20,611 nt of DNA. Source: a virus. The notes below the pieces were generated by a model. It ran no database searches, was not told the DNA's origin, and worked only from the letters and a program-made list of their open reading frames with translations. How positions within the stretch are numbered: position 1 is the stretch's first letter; every line of letters starts with the position of its first letter. Below are positions 1-7,823 of the stretch, piece by piece. A program made the translations under genes and the position numbers. The stretch covers positions 1-20,611 of the IMG/VR virus record IMGVR_UViG_3300007541_004389; one strand, 5' to 3'.

Positions 1-168
1 ATTGAACCTAAGCGTAGACAAAAAGACATTGAAACTGATGACGAGTTCTTTGAAGGTCTAATCGCTGACGCTAAGTTCAAAGATTTCATCGAACGTAAAT
101 TTAAACTAACTACTAAGGAAGTACAATATGCTAGAGAAGACGATCTTATCGAATCTGATTCTGAATGA
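1..168 (+). CDS. C-terminal fragment of a probable UvsX/RecA-like recombinase (partial)
   Basis: An open frame runs from the first base to a TGA at 166-168 and gives 55 residues; its start lies outside the window. The fragment is strongly acidic and basic, with an aromatic-rich stretch (FFEGL..AKFKDFIERKFKL) and an acidic end (EDDLIESDSE). It overlaps the first 41 bases of the helicase gene in another frame, as expected of two coupled genes. In T4-like phages the recombinase uvsX lies just upstream of the gene 41 helicase, and UvsX proteins end in an acidic tail, so this is the most likely identity. No ATPase motif is in the visible part, so the assignment rests on position and composition. 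Another replication gene is possible. Confidence 0.45.
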   Translation: MEPKRRQKDIETDDEFFEGLIADAKFKDFIERKFKLTTKEVQYAREDDLIESDSE

Positions 169-1576
169 GGAGTATAGCCGTAAGGTTTATCCATATCTCA
201 AGGAAGACTATTTCGATGACAACGCTCTTCGTAAAATCTTTGCAACCTGTTCTGAGTATGTAGAAAAATACAAAGAGCCTCCCTCAAAAGAGGCTCTTAA
301 GATTGCTATTGATAAGCGTAAAGATCTTAACGAAGATGTTTACAACCAAGTCCACGAGGTTATCAATGAACTCGCATTGGACAAGACAACGAACATGGAG
401 TTCTTAATTGACGAGACTGAAAAGTTTTGCCAAGACAAAGATCTTTATAACGCTATTCGTAAGTCGATTCTCATTCTCGATGGTCAAGATCGAGAGAATG
501 ATAAGGGTTCTATTCCTAAGATTCTTTCTGACTCTCTAGGAATTAGTTTTGACAGCAGTATTGGTCACGATTTCTTGTATGATTACAATGATCGTTATGA
601 ACATTATCATAAGAAAGAAGAACGTATTCCTTTCGACATTGACATCTTCAATAAGATTACTAAGGGTGGATTACCTCGTAAATCAATGACTGTACTACTC
701 GCAACAACGGGTGGTGGTAAATCATTGTTGAAATGCCACATGGCTGCTAATCACTTGATGTACGGTAAGAATGTACTCTACATTACGATGGAAATGGCCG
801 AAGAAGAAATTGGTCGTCGTATCGATGCTAACATCATGGATATTACCATTGACGAAGTAAAAGAAGTTCCTCGTGACGTTTATGAGAAACGAATGAATCG
901 ATATAAAACCAAAACGACTGGTAAGCTAGTGATCAAAGAATATCCTACTGGTTCTGTTCATTCAGGTCATTTCAGACACTTACTCAACGAGTTACGCCTC
1001 AAGAAAAACTTTCAACCGGATGTTATCTTTCTAGATTACTTAAACATCTGTGCTTCAGCTCGTGTTAAAGGTTCGGCTGCAGCAAATTCTTATACACTCG
1101 TTAAATCAATTGCAGAGGAAGTTCGTGGACTCGCCATGGAATATAATTGTGCTGTTGTTACTAGTTCTCAGTTTAATCGTGATGGTTATGGAAACTCTGA
1201 CGTGGATCTTACCAATACTTCTGAATCAATGGGTATCACACATACTGCTGATGCTATTTTCGCTATAGTAACATCTGAAGCTCTAGATGATCTTGGTCAA
1301 ATTATGATCAAGCAATTGAAAAATCGTTGGGGTGATATTAGCTACTATCGTCGATTCTTAGTAGGTATTGATCGAGCTAAGATGAAGATTTATGAACTCG
1401 AAGAAAGCGCTCAACGTAATATTAATGTAGACGATGGCTCAAATGGAGGTAACAGCGGAAAAAAGTCTTCGAGTAACTACGACGACACGCCTCTCTTTGA
1501 CAAAACTGACATAGGACAAAGGCTAGGATCTCGCAGAAAAACCCGCAACGTGTTCGGTGACGTACAACTTACATAA
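128..1576 (+). CDS. 41: DnaB-family replicative DNA helicase (T4 gp41-like)
   Basis: A 482-residue protein of the usual length for the phage replicative helicase, which encircles the lagging strand and unwinds the fork using NTP. The N-terminal ~150 residues look like the helical domain that contacts primase. A RecA-type core follows: Walker A TTGGGKS at residues 193-199, a conserved YITMEMAEEEIGRR segment near 218-231, Walker B VIFLDYL at 299-305, and the nucleotide-sensing TSSQFNR at 345-351. The C-terminus (about 425-482) is Ser/Gly/Asn-rich and probably disordered. The start lies inside the end of the upstream gene, so the pair is probably translationally coupled. The stop is directly followed by a late promoter, marking the boundary between replication and late genes. 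All key ATPase residues are present. Confidence 0.93.
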   Translation: MLEKTILSNLILNEEYSRKVYPYLKEDYFDDNALRKIFATCSEYVEKYKEPPSKEALKIAIDKRKDLNEDVYNQVHEVINELALDKTTNMEFLIDETEKFCQDKDLYNAIRKSILILDGQDRENDKGSIPKILSDSLGISFDSSIGHDFLYDYNDRYEHYHKKEERIPFDIDIFNKITKGGLPRKSMTVLLATTGGGKSLLKCHMAANHLMYGKNVLYITMEMAEEEIGRRIDANIMDITIDEVKEVPRDVYEKRMNRYKTKTTGKLVIKEYPTGSVHSGHFRHLLNELRLKKNFQPDVIFLDYLNICASARVKGSAAANSYTLVKSIAEEVRGLAMEYNCAVVTSSQFNRDGYGNSDVDLTNTSESMGITHTADAIFAIVTSEALDDLGQIMIKQLKNRWGDISYYRRFLVGIDRAKMKIYELEESAQRNINVDDGSNGGNSGKKSSSNYDDTPLFDKTDIGQRLGSRRKTRNVFGDVQLT

Positions 1577-1577
1577 T

Positions 1578-1585
1578 TATAAATA
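1578..1585 (+). promoter_or_regulatory. T4-type late promoter TATAAATA
   Basis: An exact TATAAATA octamer sits two bases after the helicase stop and 35 bases before the ATG at 1620. In T4-like phages this sequence, recognised by gp55 sigma with gp33 and the gp45 clamp, is the whole late promoter. A 14-bp core (AATTATAAATAACA, 1575-1588) recurs exactly at 11592-11605, again just upstream of a gene for a putative head protein. It would drive the coupled genes from 1620. Confidence 0.8.
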
Positions 1586-1619
1586 ACAGAAATAAACCAT
1601 AACTTTCATCATAGGCGCC

Positions 1620-3119
1620 ATGAAAAAGTTTAAATCTCACATTTCTGAACAAAGAGTAAGGTTCTCGAAGCTTGATCTCGACTTCATGTCGTTTATGGGC
1701 GAGGATCTTGGTATCGGTCGTCCATCAGGAAACGAAGAAAAATTCGTCTTAGACGTTCTCTCTAAGATCGATGACCAGATCAGTTCTATTAAGACCGAGA
1801 TCGAAATTGATAACAGACCAGGAAAGTCGAACAGCAAAAAGCTAGCTATCTCTCAAGTGATGGCTGATAAAGATCGTACAAAGTTTGCTGCTTTAGCTAA
1901 TGAGATTATCGATAAAGAAGCCGATCTCGAAAGAGGTCCTGTTCCTGCTCCTCGTAAAGAAAAAGATTATTCTTTTAAACATAAAGACATGAGCCGTTAC
2001 GTCTACGTTAACTGTCGTCCTGATGGTAAGCGATCTGCAGCTGGTGATGATCCTAATGAGCTTATGGCTGCAGCACTTTGTTTAAAATCTTCACTTAAAA
2101 TTCCTACAAATTCAGACGAAATGGACGCTCTTATTAACGACGTTCGATTAGGTCTCACTAAAGTAAAAGGTTATAAGAAAGGACAAGTCGAAAGCTTATC
2201 CGGCGATTATCCTAACTTATGTCAAGCAGTATCAGCAGCTAAAGCTGTTCATGATGCTGGATACGGTGATGCTGATATGGTCTATCTTACAGGACAATCT
2301 TGGGACGATGATGTTAAACAATTCCAAATCACTAAGTATGGAATGGCTGACTTCAACTCATCAGACTTCATCGTAAGAAAAGGTAATAGGTTTCTAGGTG
2401 TTTCACTTAAGAAAAAGAAAAGACTGAACGAAGAAGATCCTACACTAATTAACAAGTCGTTTTCGACGATGTTCAAAGATAGAAAGTTCGACGACATCAT
2501 GAAACAGCTTGATCACAAGACTGGTTTCTTCTATCTTAAAGTGTTAGCTCGTGCTAAGCGTGAGGGCAAAGCAAGTCCTCAATTGCTAAAAGACATGGAA
2601 AAAACTCGTCCTAATACCGATAACTGGAAACAGTTTATTCAGCGAATCGACAACGCAGTTATCAATAGAGAACTTAAGTCTAGCCAATCTTTGTTTAAAG
2701 ACATGGCCAACATCATTCTTAAGAACAAGACTCTTATCGCTGATCAGCTCATGCAACTTATTTTCAAAGCAGATCTCAAAGACCTACAGAAAGTTAATTT
2801 TGACTTCGCACTCGTTACTGGTATCGGTGATTATGGTCCTCAGAAAGGTGTAGTTATCGAACAAGGTGAGTATAAAGACATCAATACAGTAACTACTAAA
2901 CTCGATGATCTCGCTAATACAGGTAAAGTTGATTTAAGATTTACTCCCGGAACAGTTCAAGCATTTCAGCCTGGAGCCACTGCAGCAGTTCTTAAGTTTG
3001 ATCTTGTTTTAGGTGACGTTCCTCTTTGCAACATCTCTCTAAGATACAAAGGCAACTTTAGATCAGCACCTTCGTTCCTAGCTACTATGACACCAGAATT
3101 CAAGGCTATTTACAAATGA
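1620..3119 (+). CDS. Putative packaged internal head protein, possible PD-(D/E)XK-like nuclease fold
   Basis: A 499-residue protein that starts MKKFKSHISEQ, matching the T4 capsid-targeting pattern (short basic/aromatic helix, then I-x-E). I do not recognise the family with confidence. Residues about 230-265 read GQSWDDDVKQF...NSSDFIV.....FLGVSLKKK: an acidic residue at the start of one strand and S-x-K on the next. Some restriction-enzyme-like folds use this D...(E/Q/S)-x-K spacing, so a PD-(D/E)XK-type nuclease is conceivable but not established. The C-terminal third alternates strands and ends with a hydrophobic segment. It is the first gene after the late promoter and overlaps the downstream kinase gene by four bases (ATGA), so the two are probably made together. 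Alternative: a purely structural head protein. Confidence 0.6.
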   Translation: MKKFKSHISEQRVRFSKLDLDFMSFMGEDLGIGRPSGNEEKFVLDVLSKIDDQISSIKTEIEIDNRPGKSNSKKLAISQVMADKDRTKFAALANEIIDKEADLERGPVPAPRKEKDYSFKHKDMSRYVYVNCRPDGKRSAAGDDPNELMAAALCLKSSLKIPTNSDEMDALINDVRLGLTKVKGYKKGQVESLSGDYPNLCQAVSAAKAVHDAGYGDADMVYLTGQSWDDDVKQFQITKYGMADFNSSDFIVRKGNRFLGVSLKKKKRLNEEDPTLINKSFSTMFKDRKFDDIMKQLDHKTGFFYLKVLARAKREGKASPQLLKDMEKTRPNTDNWKQFIQRIDNAVINRELKSSQSLFKDMANIILKNKTLIADQLMQLIFKADLKDLQKVNFDFALVTGIGDYGPQKGVVIEQGEYKDINTVTTKLDDLANTGKVDLRFTPGTVQAFQPGATAAVLKFDLVLGDVPLCNISLRYKGNFRSAPSFLATMTPEFKAIYK

Positions 3120-4159
3120 TAAGATTTAAGAGATTTTTAGAAGAAGGCATCAATGATCCTGCTATCTTTAAAGCAGTGTTTCTTGCCGGTGGCCCAGGAT
3201 CTGGTAAGTCGTTTGTTGTAGGCCAAACTGCGTTAACAGCCTTAGGATTCAAGCTCATTAATTCAGACGACGCGTTTGAAGTCGCTTTAAGCAAAGCCGG
3301 TTTAGAACCAGATCCAGAAACTTTATTTTCACCTAAGGGCCAAGAACTTCGTAGCAAAGCAAAAGCGTTAACCGGTAATAAGATGAAACGAGCTATCGAA
3401 GGTCGACTCGGTTTAGTAATCGATGGTACTGGAAAAGATTACGATAAAATCAAAAAACAGGTTGACATGTTGCGTGAAATAGGTTATAGTGTTATGATGT
3501 TATTCGTTAACACAGACATTGAAACCGCTCTGAATCGTAATAGTAAAAGAGATCGTTCTTTGCCTGATGACACAGTTAAGAAAATGTGGAATTCAGTACA
3601 AACAAACATTGGAAAGTTTCAAAACTTGTTTAGAGATCGTATGATTGTAGTAGATAATTCAGACGGTGCAAATTCTCAAAAAATCTTAAACTCAGTCTAT
3701 AAGCGTGTAGCTACTTGGTCTAAGACTTCGTCTGATAATCATATTGCTAAAAAATGGATTTCTCAACAAAAGAAAGAACGTGGTATTAAAGAAGATAAGC
3801 AATCCGTAAAACATCACCTTGGTATAGGTGTAAGTTTCAAACACCAGTCAAAAGATGCTCTTAAGCATTTTGACAGAGATAACGACGGTGATGTAGATGC
3901 AGATGATTTTAGTGGTAAGATTCCCGATGAAATTACTGGAACTGAGCCTAAAGATTTAACAAAGAGAATGCTGAAGAAATATGATCGTGAAAGAGCACAC
4001 ACTCGAAAAGGTGTTGCTTTTGAAGACGCAGAACTTAATGCTAGACAAGCTGATGAAGTACAAAGATTAAGAGACAGACAAAAGAGAGAGAAAGAGTCAT
4101 TGAAGCGTAGACACGATCAACAAGACGCACAAGCTAAAAGAGAGCGAGAAAGACAATAA
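3116..4159 (+). CDS. P-loop kinase (zeta-toxin/polynucleotide-kinase-like) with EF-hand-like loop and capsid-targeting-like N-terminus
   Basis: A 347-residue protein. It opens MIRFKRFLEEG, the same targeting-like peptide as its neighbours, followed at once by a P-loop kinase: VFLAGGPGSGKS at residues 21-32, INSDD near 51-55, and VIDGTGKDYDKI as the second core strand. A later NTDIETALNRN..RDRSLPDD segment resembles the LID region of zeta toxins and phage polynucleotide kinases. The kinase ends near residue 200. A calcium-loop-like D-R-D-N-D-G-D-V-D-A-D-D lies at 253-264. The last ~50 residues are an extremely charged Arg/Lys/Glu/Gln helix, probably a coiled coil. The substrate is unknown: RNA or DNA 5' ends, or a small molecule such as a UDP-sugar. 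Overlaps with both neighbours place it between the possible nuclease and the ligase-like gene. Confidence 0.75.
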   Translation: MIRFKRFLEEGINDPAIFKAVFLAGGPGSGKSFVVGQTALTALGFKLINSDDAFEVALSKAGLEPDPETLFSPKGQELRSKAKALTGNKMKRAIEGRLGLVIDGTGKDYDKIKKQVDMLREIGYSVMMLFVNTDIETALNRNSKRDRSLPDDTVKKMWNSVQTNIGKFQNLFRDRMIVVDNSDGANSQKILNSVYKRVATWSKTSSDNHIAKKWISQQKKERGIKEDKQSVKHHLGIGVSFKHQSKDALKHFDRDNDGDVDADDFSGKIPDEITGTEPKDLTKRMLKKYDRERAHTRKGVAFEDAELNARQADEVQRLRDRQKREKESLKRRHDQQDAQAKRERERQ

Positions 4160-5397
4160 TGAAAGGCTTTAAAGCATACATTACAGAAGCAGCAGGTAAG
4201 AACCTTCACATGACGCATTTAGAAGATGCTGTTATCGATGGAGGTGTTACTGGTACAAGGAATGTTTTTAATTATCTAAGAGCTCTCCGTGACATGCTAG
4301 CAGGCAACGCTTCTGCTCCTGTGAGCATCACAGTCAAGTGGGACGGTGCACCAGCTTTATTCGCTGGGGTTGATCCTTCTGATGGTAAGTTCTTTATTGC
4401 TAAGAAAGGAGTCTTTAATAAGAATCCAAAAATTTATAAAACAAATGCAGAAATTGATAATGATCTGAGTGGCGATCTAGCAGCTAAATTTAAAGTTGCT
4501 CTTAAGGAATTCGCCAAACTCGGGATCAGTGAAGGAGTGATACAAGGTGATTTCTTATTTACGAAAGACGATCTCAAAACAGAAACTATTGATGGAGAAT
4601 CGTATATTACTTTCCATCCTAACACGATTGTTTACGCGGTACCAACGAACAGCGACCTCGGTAAAACAATTGCAGGATCCGAAATCGGTGTGGTTTGGCA
4701 CACAACGTACCGAGGATCAGATTTTGAATCAATGTCAGCAAGTTTTGGAAAGAAGATTGTCCCAAGCCTCAACAAAACAAAAACAGTCTGGGCAGTAGAC
4801 GCAGTATTCGAAGACAAATCTGGTAACGCAACGTTTACTAAGAATGAAACTGACGAAATTACAAAACTTCTATCTGACGCAGGACGAATCTTTAGAACAG
4901 TAAGTCCTAAAGTGCTAAATGAATTAGGCACAAACACTGAGCTCAATGCTCGAGTGAATACATACATCAATTCAAAAGTGCGTGAAGGATCACGAATCGG
5001 CGATCCTCGCGGATTCATTATAGGTCTACAACAATACATTAAAGAATACTATCAGAAAGAAGCTGATAAAGTAAAACAACAAAAAAGTAAAGATATTAAG
5101 ATCGCTAAAGGCGAAGAACTATTAAAGTTTTTTGCTAGAACAAATATGAAACACATTTTAAATATCTTTACACTCTACAATATTCTAGTCGATTGCAAGT
5201 TGATGGTTATTGAGAAGCTTAATCATGTTGACGGACTCAAGACTTTCTTGAAAACAAATAAAGGATTCGAAGTAACTGGCCAAGAAGGTTTTGTTGCTAT
5301 TGACCATCTTGGAAAGAATTCGTTGAAACTCGTCGATCGCTTGCAGTTTAGTAAAGCAAACTTTAGTACAGAATACATTAAAGGGTGGCAGAAATAA
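4159..5397 (+). CDS. KWDG nucleotidyltransferase/ligase-like protein with capsid-targeting-like N-terminus
   Basis: A 412-residue protein that begins MKGFKAYITEA, the clearest targeting-like peptide in the window. Residues 58-63 read TVKWDGAP, the K-x-D-G motif I of covalent nucleotidyltransferases (DNA ligases, RNA ligases, capping enzymes), with K60 as the predicted AMP-accepting lysine. Later candidates follow in order: FFIAKKG near 78-84, EGVIQGDFLF at 125-134 (motif III/IIIa-like), EIGVVWHTTYRG at 175-186 (motif IV-like), and basic residues beyond 200. The C-terminal half is helical, and I see no recognisable OB domain. Relatives are known in marine T4-like phages, sometimes annotated as RNA ligase or as a DUF. 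The reaction is inferred from motif I. The start overlaps the kinase stop (TAATG), continuing the coupled trio. Confidence 0.72.
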   Translation: MKGFKAYITEAAGKNLHMTHLEDAVIDGGVTGTRNVFNYLRALRDMLAGNASAPVSITVKWDGAPALFAGVDPSDGKFFIAKKGVFNKNPKIYKTNAEIDNDLSGDLAAKFKVALKEFAKLGISEGVIQGDFLFTKDDLKTETIDGESYITFHPNTIVYAVPTNSDLGKTIAGSEIGVVWHTTYRGSDFESMSASFGKKIVPSLNKTKTVWAVDAVFEDKSGNATFTKNETDEITKLLSDAGRIFRTVSPKVLNELGTNTELNARVNTYINSKVREGSRIGDPRGFIIGLQQYIKEYYQKEADKVKQQKSKDIKIAKGEELLKFFARTNMKHILNIFTLYNILVDCKLMVIEKLNHVDGLKTFLKTNKGFEVTGQEGFVAIDHLGKNSLKLVDRLQFSKANFSTEYIKGWQK

Positions 5398-5630
5398 TGG
5401 CTTGGGTAGCAGTACCAGGATCAGATAGCATCTGGGAATACGACAACGCAGCAAACACGTCTTTAGCTGACGTGTACGCCGATGCTAACGGAACAGTAAC
5501 AGCTGGAGTTAGAGCGTTTACTCCTCCAGGTGGCAACACACAATACACTTATATACGATGCAGAAAAGCGGGTGAAACGATTGTCCGTGGTGAGTTAAAC
5601 AAAAACTATTACGATAATCTAATACCATAG
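5397..5630 (+). CDS. Small putative virion protein
   Basis: A 77-residue protein that starts MAWVAVPGSDSIWEYDN. I chose the ATG at 5397 over the in-frame GTG at 5385 because it overlaps the upstream TAA (TAATG), as other gene junctions here do, and because the protein then starts with a hydrophobic strand. The sequence is rich in Trp, Tyr, Thr and Gly, suggesting a small beta-rich fold, with the end LNKNYYDNLIP. It has no signal peptide, membrane segment or catalytic motif. Its position between packaged-type proteins and a larger beta-rich protein suggests a minor virion component. I do not recognise a named family. Confidence 0.7.
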   Translation: MAWVAVPGSDSIWEYDNAANTSLADVYADANGTVTAGVRAFTPPGGNTQYTYIRCRKAGETIVRGELNKNYYDNLIP

Positions 5631-5641
5631 GAATTAATTAA

Positions 5642-6475
5642 ATGGCAATTTGGAATAAGAACGATCAAGCATATTTAGATAATAATAAAACTTTATTTGA
5701 AGCATTTATGCTATCTGATAAAGATGGCAATATTATTAACTCATTTGGAATTGCTTCAAATATTCCTATTGCTGCAGGCGAATTAGACGGTTGGGCCGCA
5801 ATCCATAAATTTGGTGCGGTTCCTCTCATGTCAACAAACCCAGGCGTTGGTTCAGTTTGGGATAAGAGTGATACCTTTTATCCTTGGACTGCTTTTAATA
5901 CACCAGGGCCACTTACTATTTCAACGACAACATCTAACGGAACTTTATCTTCCTTAGATACTGGAATGACTGTAACGATTGTTGGGCTTGATGAAAATTT
6001 CGAAGCTACTCAAGAAACAATTACAATTACAGGTGATGCAGGTGCTGGTACTCAGAATTTTTCCCGCGTATATCGAGCATTCACTTCTCAAGATAATCAA
6101 ACTGAGGTGCGCGTATCTACAACAACGGGTACACCAACCGAAGTTCTTAGAATTAATATTCTAAAAGGCCAAACACTAATGGCTGTTTATACAGTTCCTG
6201 CTGGTAAAACAGCATACCTAACAAAAGGCACAGCTACTTGTGCTGCTAACGCTGACACAACAATTGATATGTTTGTTCGTTATGGCGGAGTAGGTGCATT
6301 TAGAATTGGTCATACTGCTGAGGTTGCTGGTGTTGGTGGACAATATACATATGAATTTGCTGTTCCAATTCAAATGCCTGAAAAGACAGACATTGATATT
6401 AGAGCAACAGTTCGTTCAAATAACGCAAGAGTAACAGCAGCATTTGATCTAATTTTGATTGACAATCCCGCTTAG
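5642..6475 (+). CDS. Putative beta-rich virion structural protein
   Basis: A 277-residue protein beginning MAIWNKNDQAYL, preceded by AGGA at a good distance. After a short N-terminal region it is mostly Thr/Ser/Gly/Val with alternating strands (TISTTTSNGTLSSLDTG..VTIVG, ETITITGDAGAGTQ), and the C-terminal half (GKTAYLTKGTATCAAN..IDMFVRYGG) reads like a jelly-roll or Ig-like domain. This fits a head-decoration, neck or fibre-associated protein in T4-like marine phages. It ends just before the sigma70 promoter that opens the accessory cassette, so it is the last gene of the late unit. The exact role cannot be assigned from sequence. Confidence 0.7.
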   Translation: MAIWNKNDQAYLDNNKTLFEAFMLSDKDGNIINSFGIASNIPIAAGELDGWAAIHKFGAVPLMSTNPGVGSVWDKSDTFYPWTAFNTPGPLTISTTTSNGTLSSLDTGMTVTIVGLDENFEATQETITITGDAGAGTQNFSRVYRAFTSQDNQTEVRVSTTTGTPTEVLRINILKGQTLMAVYTVPAGKTAYLTKGTATCAANADTTIDMFVRYGGVGAFRIGHTAEVAGVGGQYTYEFAVPIQMPEKTDIDIRATVRSNNARVTAAFDLILIDNPA

Positions 6476-6478
6476 TGG

Positions 6479-6507
6479 TTGACATTTACACCTAACTGAT
6501 ATATAAT
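6479..6507 (+). promoter_or_regulatory. Consensus sigma70 (host RNA polymerase) promoter
   Basis: TTGACA at 6479-6484 and TATAAT at 6502-6507 are separated by exactly 17 bp, a perfect match to the bacterial housekeeping promoter. It lies in the 40-bp gap between the structural gene ending at 6475 and the ATG at 6516. Transcription should start at about 6513-6515, almost on the ATG, so the first transcript would be leaderless or nearly so. It contrasts with the TATAAATA late promoters on both sides and implies early expression of the following cassette. Confidence 0.85.
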
Positions 6508-6515
6508 TATATGCT

Positions 6516-7151
6516 ATGGTTAAAGATGATTTTGAGACATACATTCGAGGAAAGCGAGTAGCTGTTGTAGGTAACGCGCTTTCTTTGTTTGATACTCAAT
6601 GTGGTAGTGAGATTGATGATCATGAAGTTGTAATTCGTATCAACACCCCCGCAATATTCTTCCAAGATCTCACACCTAGACACTCCCACGGAACTCGTAT
6701 TCATGTATGGGCTTTCTGGGATTATTTTCGTTATGCTACAAGTGACCATAGAGATAAACCAAGCAAACTTCTAGATACTTTCTGGAATACAGATAGATAT
6801 AACGTACTAGATTTAAACATGCTTAACAAAAAAGAAGCAGGTTTCAAATGGAACAAAAACGATTTCTTTTTTGAAATAAAACAAAACATGCTAAAAGAAA
6901 CTGGTAATCCTTCTGCGGGTTTATCCATTCTTTATTTACTTAATGAATGTGATCCTGCAGTAGTAAATGTTTATGGTTTTGATTTTAAACGCACACCTAC
7001 TTTTAGTAATTTTAATCAGGATGTTGATAGTAATAGATTTGATTCTTTCTACCGACACGACTACGCATTTGAAGAACAATATGCAAAACAAAAGTTCTTT
7101 ACACAAGAACGATTTAATTTAAAAGGAGAATATTATGGGACGTATTCGTGA
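6516..7151 (+). CDS. GT29 sialyltransferase-like glycosyltransferase
   Basis: A 211-residue protein with the ordered motifs of the GT29 (eukaryotic-type sialyltransferase) fold. The L motif is KRVAVVGNALSLF...IDDHEVVIRIN at residues 13-43, where VVGN and the [ED]ID-x-H-[DE]-V-V-I-R-[IM]-N core match the CMP-sialic-acid-binding segment. The S motif is GNPSAGLSILYLLNECDP..VNVYGFDF at 130-157. The VS motif H-x4-E is H181-E186 (HDYAFE). Family members transfer a sugar from a CMP-linked donor; the phage acceptor and donor are unknown. It is shorter than animal enzymes because it lacks the membrane stem. It starts the cassette, right after a sigma70 promoter, and its end overlaps the methyltransferase gene by 17 bases. 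Activity is inferred; the family match is strong by eye. Confidence 0.8.
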   Translation: MVKDDFETYIRGKRVAVVGNALSLFDTQCGSEIDDHEVVIRINTPAIFFQDLTPRHSHGTRIHVWAFWDYFRYATSDHRDKPSKLLDTFWNTDRYNVLDLNMLNKKEAGFKWNKNDFFFEIKQNMLKETGNPSAGLSILYLLNECDPAVVNVYGFDFKRTPTFSNFNQDVDSNRFDSFYRHDYAFEEQYAKQKFFTQERFNLKGEYYGTYS

Positions 7152-7701
7152 TAGAGGTCATGATGGCGGTAACATTTGGAGATGGCATACTATTGAAAAG
7201 TATGTTCGAAAAAACGGCTGGACAAAGGGCGCTGAACTAGGAGTGTGGTTAGGTGAAACATTTAAACATTTGGTCAAGACTTGTCATAATCTTCATCTTA
7301 TTGGTGTGGATCTTTATGCTCCCCAACCAGAAAACAACGGACCAGAAAAATGGACTTCTGGTGAAAATGGTCATGCATGGAATCACGAAGCATACTATCA
7401 AGACTTGGTAAGATTCTGTCAAGCATATCCAGGTCGAGCAGAAATCATTAAAGACTATACAACAGAAGCTGCAAAAGAAGTAGCTGATGAGAGTCTAGAT
7501 TTCGTATTCATTGATGCTGATCATGGATACGAAGGTTGTCTTCGCGATATTCAAGCATGGACTCCTAAAGTCCGTAAAGGTGGTATGATCATTGGCCACG
7601 ATATTCATTTCCCAACAGTTGAGCGAGCAGTCACCGAATACTTCGGTCCTAACTCGTGGAAAGTAGAAGACGATTTCTTGTGGTTAGTCGAGAAAACATA
7701 A
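7135..7701 (+). CDS. Class I SAM-dependent methyltransferase (Methyltransf_24-like)
   Basis: A 188-residue protein. Motif I is AELGVWLGET at residues 33-42 (SAM-binding glycine loop), LHLIGVDLY at 53-61 supplies the acidic residue for the ribose, and LDFVFIDADHGYEG at 121-134 is typical of the Methyltransf_24/O-methyltransferase group, followed by WTPKVRKGGMIIGHD. In sugar and antibiotic gene clusters this group often methylates hydroxyl groups of sugars. The ATG at 7135 is preceded by AAAAGGAGAAT, one of the best ribosome sites in the window, inside the end of the glycosyltransferase gene. Its stop overlaps the next small gene (TAATG). The substrate is unknown; O-methylation of a sugar fits the neighbours. 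Confidence 0.8.
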   Translation: MGRIRDRGHDGGNIWRWHTIEKYVRKNGWTKGAELGVWLGETFKHLVKTCHNLHLIGVDLYAPQPENNGPEKWTSGENGHAWNHEAYYQDLVRFCQAYPGRAEIIKDYTTEAAKEVADESLDFVFIDADHGYEGCLRDIQAWTPKVRKGGMIIGHDIHFPTVERAVTEYFGPNSWKVEDDFLWLVEKT

Positions 7702-7823
7702 TGAAGCGTTGCCAGTATTGTGGTAAAAGGTTCAGAGTCGTTCTTCTAAGCTCTGGTGTATTATGGTGTAGTTATGAGTGCAGTGAAAAGGATCTCAAAG
7801 GTGAAAAGAACGCGTGTAATTAA
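7701..7823 (+). CDS. 40-residue zinc-ribbon/knuckle-like protein
   Basis: A short open frame starts with the ATG overlapping the methyltransferase stop (TAATG) and encodes 40 residues. It carries C-x2-C at residues 4-7 (CQYC) and C-x3-C at 23-27 (CSYEC), a spacing suited to binding one zinc, with basic residues between. The TAATG coupling, the paired cysteines and the absence of any other gene covering 7702-7755 support it as real. Its end overlaps the start of the kinase gene. The role is unknown; it could be a small nucleic-acid- or protein-binding adaptor. Confidence 0.6.
   Translation: MKRCQYCGKRFRVVLLSSGVLWCSYECSEKDLKGEKNACN

Noticed and set aside
484-510. Small hairpin (TCTCGAT...ATCGAGA) in the helicase gene
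   Set aside because: A 7-bp stem within coding sequence and without a T-run; such stems are expected by chance in 20 kb.
4632-5039. Minus-strand open frame of 135 codons
   Set aside because: It lies wholly inside the ligase-like gene on the opposite strand, has no ribosome site or recognisable motif, and its composition mirrors the + strand codons.
7756-7800. Longer start for the P-loop kinase (GTG 7756 or ATG 7774)
   Set aside because: Neither has a ribosome site. The GTG at 7801 has AAAAGGA upstream and puts the P-loop at the usual distance. ATG 7774 stays possible.
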